Source of the DNA: a virus
Length of the DNA: 64,000 nucleotides
Direction: 5' to 3' (one strand)
IMG/VR virus record: IMGVR_UViG_3300024507_000442
Location: 1-64,000 of that record
Program-made: the position numbers and the translations under genes
Shown here: positions 61,001 to 64,000 of the stretch, in pieces
Layout: each line of letters opens with the position of its first letter
Position numbering within the stretch: position 1 is the first letter of the stretch
The notes under the pieces: generated by a model
Told to the model about the DNA's origin: nothing
Database searches by the model: none
The model's input: the letters and a program-made list of their open reading frames with translations, nothing else

Positions 61001-61303
61001 CTATCTGATAGGACACAAAAAACTGATATTCAACCAATTAAAAATGCACTATCTTTAGTAACTCAACTTGAGGGTGTAAGATATAAGTGGAAAGATGAAA
61101 ATAGTCAACCTTCAATTGGTGTGATTGCACAAGATATTGAGAAGGTACTTCCAGAAGTTGTTGCAGAAAACGAAGATGGTCTTAAGTCAGTATCTTATGG
61201 AAATATTGTTGGCGTATTGATTGAAGCAATCAAAGAACAGCAAGAACAAATAAATATCCTTAAGGAAGAAATTAAGAGTTTGAAGGAAAAGGATTTTTCA
61301 TAA
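55097..61303 (+). CDS. giant mosaic tail fibre with S74 chaperone C-terminus, 2068 aa (second paralog)
   Basis: Shares its first ~200 residues with the 1938-aa fibre (NDQKIDYLWKKLGYGRTKTD) and its C-terminus is another S74 chaperone (Ser1970, Lys1975 in SDRTQK; IGVIAQDIEKVLPEV). In between are two short collagen-like tracts (around 56430-56690 and 59390-59640), each followed by the same AGSANQVVYKDGSN block, and a beta-roll region of about 16-residue units (NTFIGPSAGYANTGGSY type, about 57760-59050). The order suggests a shaft with inserted knobs. It follows its PKD partner after one base. Confidence 0.78.
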   Translation: MTISNDQKIDYLWKKLGYGRTKTDTSSVKDAVNESISSPLLIRGDTVWTQANLIPTTIPGSSTSIVTLYPTSLPVECTVDITASSNRTWKTNITDWIPPEIGSTYLIKVYIHTSGNAATAAASGTQVFATGSGNNDEWFFDYQSGVLNFIGTNLPNGVSFTGKSVYISGAVYSGQKGVTATGTAVSFSNIYASGIITASQFYGDGSGLSGVSASKWSTTNAGIHTLSNVGIGTTNPTQNLDVKGSVKISERIYDFNNNPGGANYVLSSGGPSGSWTWLPVTDVGAGTLDAVFIRQDGSNVGNGTATTFDFYENFSVTQPSAGIASIRINSVNLIDASSISANSSSNALRITQTGSGNALVVEDEANPDATPFVVSATGNVGIGTSSSTSKLDVRGDIIIAGVSTFIGLVELDGSLRDIYGNVGAAGSILVSTGAGVSWTAPFAAGIQGVQGLQGTQGLQGLGGSQGTQGLQGLQGLGGSQGTQGTQGLQGLQGLGGSQGTQGTQGLQGLQGLGGSQGTQGLQGTQGLQGTTGSQGISGPVAGSANQVVYKDGSNNPTGSANLTFNGTELVTHTLTVLNNTDINGNLNVDGSITIGGTSAQLNTQQLTVVDADIVLGIGTSFSPSDATASHGGIAIASTEGTPLVSLAIGGETNPDTYKKIMWFRGGDIGAGITDAWLFNYGVGIGSTQVPNGVRLAAGAIQVSDNKLDVSGDIDFSGTFYQNGSPFVASRWTAGTGDNIYRLNGNVGIGTTNPQTKLELNGVLGFTGSNIKIGNNITGENISGGTDNILIGTEAGRYLTDGTGNVLIGPSGPSGTPGVVPALVGYSDNNRLVIGSGNTAWIYGDSSYHLNINEVLKFNDDVSAKYNIFLTGADKTTLYDTSNRGNKNIFLGYEVGLNDSGGDYNTFIGERAGYNNYGGNGNIFMGGSAGFSNTGGYSNTVIGPGAGYDNTDGFYNIIIGRWAGVYNNGGFNNTFIGERAGYNNYGGDYNTFIGPSAGYANTGGSYNAFMGYEVGYNNTGGYYNTFIGPSAGNANNGGDYSTFIGPNAGYNNAGGTSNIFIGPQSGYNNTDGSYNTFIGESAGSNNQGSNNIFFGNNAGAANTSGTNNVAIGKFAGVYLSSGSNNVLIGPSDSYGPTSSPPIPDGSNQLVIGSGSTAWIYGNSSYNVGIGTTNPTTALQINGVLGFGIDQYGNTNIRIGDNTTGSSITDGFNNIFMGIGAGNYTTSGYSNQFLGGFAGNNNIDGGTNIFIGESAGYNNTSGSSNIFLNAFAGYNNINGNANNFLGVFAGEDNIDGYHNNFFGNRAGNSNKSGNYNIYLGPLSGISTAASRKIIIGSGGPGPDLFDSPNTTKDTQFAVGVRTDENPSKYWLVGDENFNIGIGTTNPTEKLDVGGNLRIRSGLNDFYNNVGAAGSILVSTGAGVSWTTPFAAGIQGTQGLQGLQGLQGLGGSQGTQGLQGLQGLGGSQGTQGLQGLQGLGGSQGTQGLQGLQGLGGSQGTQGLQGTQGLQGTQGTAGPVAGSANQVVYKDGSNDPTGSANLTFNGTSLFTNQLSVSGVSTFTNGPVLVGTATSTGTASQRLQVTGGAYVSGNTGIGTTNPLQNLHVLGNLLVAAGSSTGQHITQKAYELNSGTLSWEGSAGQLFSITNNLTSGSIFSVNDVSGIPSIDVNANGTVLLGPYGGNIGVGTTSTTSKLQVTGDTNITGVTTSLRFVSTVATGTAPLTVSSTTVVTNLNADLLDGKNTGTSGNTIPLLDGANTWSANQTFSSQIISTQANSTTTGGGQIYLNGNTGNRIDFNSNGVAAPTFTTRSAGTKILLYSGIGGATVDYAFGIESNTLWSSVPDSSSQFKWYAGTTSIATLSGAGVFTATSFSGSGASLTSLNASNLSTGTVPTGVLASGTANATTYLRGDQTWATISGGATLSNDTTTNATYYPTFANATSGTYSTAYVSSTKCTFNPSTGTLSATVFTSLSDRTQKTDIQPIKNALSLVTQLEGVRYKWKDENSQPSIGVIAQDIEKVLPEVVAENEDGLKSVSYGNIVGVLIEAIKEQQEQINILKEEIKSLKEKDFS
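56522..56629 (+). repeat. two identical 54-bp tandem repeats in a collagen-like tract
   Basis: The 54-base unit at 56522-56575 recurs exactly at 56576-56629, and shorter variants flank it. It encodes [18 protein letters not shown]. Confidence 0.75.
59431..59590 (+). repeat. four near-identical 45-bp tandem repeats in the second collagen-like tract
   Basis: Units of 45 bases encoding [15 protein letters not shown] follow each other with one or two synonymous changes. The tract is a second copy of the one near 56500 within the same gene. Confidence 0.7.
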
Positions 61304-62073
61304 TGGCAGTTGCTTATAATCCCGGCACAGTTACAAATGGTCTTGTATTAGCACTTGATGCTGGAAATACAAAGAGTTATCCCGGAAGTGGAGCGACTTG
61401 GACCGATTTGAGTGGTAATAGTAATACTGGAACTTTAACTAATGGTCCTACTTACAATAGTTCTAATGGTGGATCTATTGTTTTTGATGGAGTTGATGAT
61501 TATGTAACAAATGGCAATTCCAGTTTTACAATTGCTAATAATCTTTTTGCAGATACAAATGGATCTTGGAGTGTTTCTGCTTGGTTTAAATTTCCAGTTT
61601 CTCCAACACAATCAAGAAGTGATGCATTGAATGGTGGAAATTGTTCTTATCATATTTTCGGAAGAAGTGGCGGTATTGCAACTGGAGCGACATTTGGAAT
61701 ATTTGTTGCTGGAACATCTACTGTTTATGGCACAAATACAAATAAATGTGTTGCTGCTATTAGGGGCACAAATACCCCAATATCAAACACATTAGTAAAT
61801 ACAAACACTTGGTATAATGCAGTAGTAACTTGGAATGGTTCTGTTGCTTATGGGTATCTAAATGCATCTTCACCAACAACTTTAACAGTTGGAACTGCTA
61901 CAGTGCAAATATACAATATTGATATTGGTAATACTGCATCATTAAATACACCATCTACAGGGTATCATAATTTTGAGGGATCAATAAGTAATGTTCAAGT
62001 TTATAATAGAGCTCTAACAACAGCAGAAATTTCACAAAACTTTAATGCACTTAGAGGGAGGTTTGAAATCTAA
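61303..62073 (+). CDS. LamG/concanavalin-like adhesin, 256 aa
   Basis: A LamG-type jellyroll: GLVLALDAGNTKSYPGSGAT, WTDLSGNSNTGTL, IVFDGVDDYV, SWSVSAWFKFP, YNAVVTWNGSVAYGYLN and the closing SNVQVYNRALTTAEISQNFN. Such domains bind sugars, so the protein is probably a receptor-binding tip or a fibre decoration. The ATG overlaps the preceding stop (TAATG) and the gene's stop overlaps the next ATG in the same way, so three LamG genes are coupled. Confidence 0.75.
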   Translation: MAVAYNPGTVTNGLVLALDAGNTKSYPGSGATWTDLSGNSNTGTLTNGPTYNSSNGGSIVFDGVDDYVTNGNSSFTIANNLFADTNGSWSVSAWFKFPVSPTQSRSDALNGGNCSYHIFGRSGGIATGATFGIFVAGTSTVYGTNTNKCVAAIRGTNTPISNTLVNTNTWYNAVVTWNGSVAYGYLNASSPTTLTVGTATVQIYNIDIGNTASLNTPSTGYHNFEGSISNVQVYNRALTTAEISQNFNALRGRFEI

Positions 62074-63602
62074 TGGGACTCTCTCATTCGCCACAGATAG
62101 TAACACGAAATTTGTTACTCAACTTGGACTTCGGAAACATTCAGAAATGCTATAATGGCAGTGAAAATTTAATAACTTACAGTGAAGACATATCGCAGAA
62201 TAGTTTCTCAAGTGACGTATCAATAACAACAAATAGCATTGTTTCTCCTAACGGAACATTAACTGCAGATACTTTAACTTCAACCACAAATGGAGGTTCA
62301 AATACTTGCAATGTCGATAAAAACTTAGTAGTAACTACAAATACAAACTATACATTTTCAGTTTTTCTTAAGTCTGGAACTAGTCCAAAAAGTACAATAA
62401 ATTTATATTTTACTGTAGGAACTTTTAGGCAGGCAGTTTTAGAGATTACTTGGGGTTCCAGTCCAACAACATATTTAACCACAACTGCGGGAACAACTGC
62501 AACTTCACAACTAATTCAATATCCAGATGGTTGGTATAGAGCAATTGTTACCTATAATAGTGGAGATAATACTGGAGCGGTTTCTAGAGTTTATGTAAGA
62601 GATCAAGGAACTTCCAATGTCTCTGGACACAATGTTTATGTGTGGGGATGGCAAGTCGAAAGGGGGTCGCAAGCATCAGCATCACCATATGTTCAAACAG
62701 TAGCATCAACAGTCACAAGACCAACAACAGCAACATCAACAATCTCAAACTATTCTCATACAATTAATCAACCACAATATATCTCTTACGATGCAACAAC
62801 TAACTCTATAAGATTTGATCGCAATGAAACCTTTGCAGACTTTACTGGATCTATTTCAGGAACAGTTCTTACAGTATCTGCAGTTTCAAGTGGAACCATT
62901 ACAAATGGAATGGCACTATCATACACCGGATTAACACCAGCTCTTACAATTTCATCGTTTGGAACGGGAACTGGTGGAGCAGGAACTTATAACTTAAGTG
63001 CCAATATGGGAACCGTAACTTCTAGGGCAATGACTGGTGCATATAAGATTGGTGGTAATATGAGTGTAACTGCTTCTGGTGCTCTTGCTTCCAATACATA
63101 TCTGTATAATGACCATACGACAGAAGTGTGGGCAAGAATTAATGATAGAAATCCAACACTATACGATACTTGTGAGGGAGAAAGTGTTTTAGTCACTTAT
63201 CGAGGATACCACAGTATGTTTTTATATAATGCCAGTTCTTTGTTGTATTATATTTGGGATAATACCGGACCAACAATAAAAAATCTAACGAGTTTATCTT
63301 TAGGAACATCCGGAACTGACATTATTGAAGGTCAATGGTTTCATGTTGCAGTAACAAAATCTGGGACTACTTTTAAGACATATTTAAATGGAGTTCTTAA
63401 GAAAACTGATACCTTAACATCTACTGCTTTTTCTGGAACTAGTGATGATTTAAGATTAGGTGGTGCGGGAGATGGAAATACTGGTGCCTTTTATTACTAT
63501 TCAGAAAACAATGTTGGATGCGTAAAAATGTATAATGCTGCATTGAGTGCTGATGAAATTTCACAAAATTTTAACGCATTAAGAGGGAGGTTTGGAATCT
63601 AA
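62073..63602 (+). CDS. two-domain LamG-like adhesin, 509 aa
   Basis: The N-terminal half is a carbohydrate-binding-like beta domain (NLITYSEDISQNSFSSDVSI, TFSVFLKSGTSPKSTINLYF, VYVWGWQVERGSQASASPYV). It is followed by a small GSISGTVLTVSAVSSGTITN module widespread in bacterial and phage surface proteins, and then a LamG domain ending VGCVKMYNAALSADEISQNF / NALRGRFGI, the same C-terminus as its neighbour. Probably a receptor-binding protein of the fibre region. Confidence 0.72.
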   Translation: MGLSHSPQIVTRNLLLNLDFGNIQKCYNGSENLITYSEDISQNSFSSDVSITTNSIVSPNGTLTADTLTSTTNGGSNTCNVDKNLVVTTNTNYTFSVFLKSGTSPKSTINLYFTVGTFRQAVLEITWGSSPTTYLTTTAGTTATSQLIQYPDGWYRAIVTYNSGDNTGAVSRVYVRDQGTSNVSGHNVYVWGWQVERGSQASASPYVQTVASTVTRPTTATSTISNYSHTINQPQYISYDATTNSIRFDRNETFADFTGSISGTVLTVSAVSSGTITNGMALSYTGLTPALTISSFGTGTGGAGTYNLSANMGTVTSRAMTGAYKIGGNMSVTASGALASNTYLYNDHTTEVWARINDRNPTLYDTCEGESVLVTYRGYHSMFLYNASSLLYYIWDNTGPTIKNLTSLSLGTSGTDIIEGQWFHVAVTKSGTTFKTYLNGVLKKTDTLTSTAFSGTSDDLRLGGAGDGNTGAFYYYSENNVGCVKMYNAALSADEISQNFNALRGRFGI

Positions 63603-64000
63603 TGGGAGTTTATAGCGGTCCAGATACATCAGAGACGGGGTTGGTTCTTGCACTTGATCCAGCAAATAAGAAATCTTATTCTCAAAATGAGTTTCAATAT
63701 TCTACTGATATTTTTACTTGGTGCTCAACCGCTGGTTTAAATGCTTGTACAATTTCAAGAGATACAATAAGTTCTCCAGTTGGCAATACTCCACTGAAAA
63801 TGGCAGTAACTGGAAATGACCCACATATAGGAACTTACAATAGTTCTACTTGGAATATTGCACCAGCAGCAAATGGACAGACTTGGGTTGTAAGTGTTTA
63901 TGTCAAAGCAGATGTTGCAACAACTGGACAAATTTTTATATTTGGTGCCAATAGTTCAGGTACAGGATTTGTTAATGGTGCATGGTTAACAATAACATCA
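63602..64000 (+). CDS. third LamG-type adhesin, partial (5' end only)
   Basis: ATG 63602 overlaps the previous stop (TAATG). The visible 133 residues (GVYSGPDTSETGLVLALDPA, then YSTDIFTWCSTAGLNACTIS and WVVSVYVKADVATTGQIFIF) resemble the N-terminal carbohydrate-binding-like half of the gene before it. The gene continues beyond the window. Confidence 0.7.
   Translation, partial: MGVYSGPDTSETGLVLALDPANKKSYSQNEFQYSTDIFTWCSTAGLNACTISRDTISSPVGNTPLKMAVTGNDPHIGTYNSSTWNIAPAANGQTWVVSVYVKADVATTGQIFIFGANSSGTGFVNGAWLTITS

Overview
This window is a piece of a T4-like myovirus (Caudoviricetes) of the kind that infects Synechococcus or Prochlorococcus, that is, a cyanomyovirus. Evidence: a T4-type structural run in T4-like order (gp25, gp6, a giant baseplate protein, gp8, a DUF4815-like protein, gp13, gp14, gp15, gp16); small conserved proteins that I recognise as typical of cyanomyoviruses; NATAAATA-type late promoters; and a GIY-YIG homing endonuclease. 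No host photosynthesis gene lies in the window. Every gene except the homing endonuclease is on the plus strand.

1-4346 and 5687-6928 hold a dense early-type region of very small, mostly acidic genes. Seven copies of an almost invariant 32-bp element (556, 1392, 2034, 2476, 3000, 3238, 6122) divide it into blocks of one to four genes. Each copy sits at or just after a stop codon and ends in a -10-like TATAGT; in four copies the gene's ATG starts directly after that hexamer. This resembles the mobile early-promoter cassettes (PeSLs) described for T4-type phages and is the main candidate here for a poorly described system. One gene in this region is a MutH/Sau3AI-type nuclease. A terminator closes the first block, followed by the convergent homing endonuclease with its own TATAAATA promoter. 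The 330-bp gap behind it is unusual: four TTTTCCACA boxes (cyanobacterial DnaA-box type), six C-runs and a near-perfect sigma70 promoter.

6929-9825 is a junction region. It has a sigma70 promoter feeding a GC-rich structured stretch, several short conserved cyanophage genes, a GT-A-type glycosyltransferase, a strong terminator buried inside a coding sequence, and a gene split by an in-frame TAA.

9826-37593 encodes baseplate, neck and the small terminase subunit, all AT-rich, including proteins of 4026 and 2523 residues. 37618-64000 is a tail-fibre/adhesin region inserted after gp16, inside the g15-g18 interval known as the hyperplastic region of cyanomyoviruses. It holds a 1755-residue Gly-X-Gln collagen-like fibre, a tandemly duplicated pair of genes (PKD-domain protein plus giant S74-terminated fibre), and three LamG-like genes, the last cut off by the window end. 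gp17 and gp18 are not reached.

The early genes probably act in takeover of the host cell. The late genes build the tail tip, neck and a large, repeat-driven adhesion apparatus. No tRNA genes or CRISPR arrays were seen.
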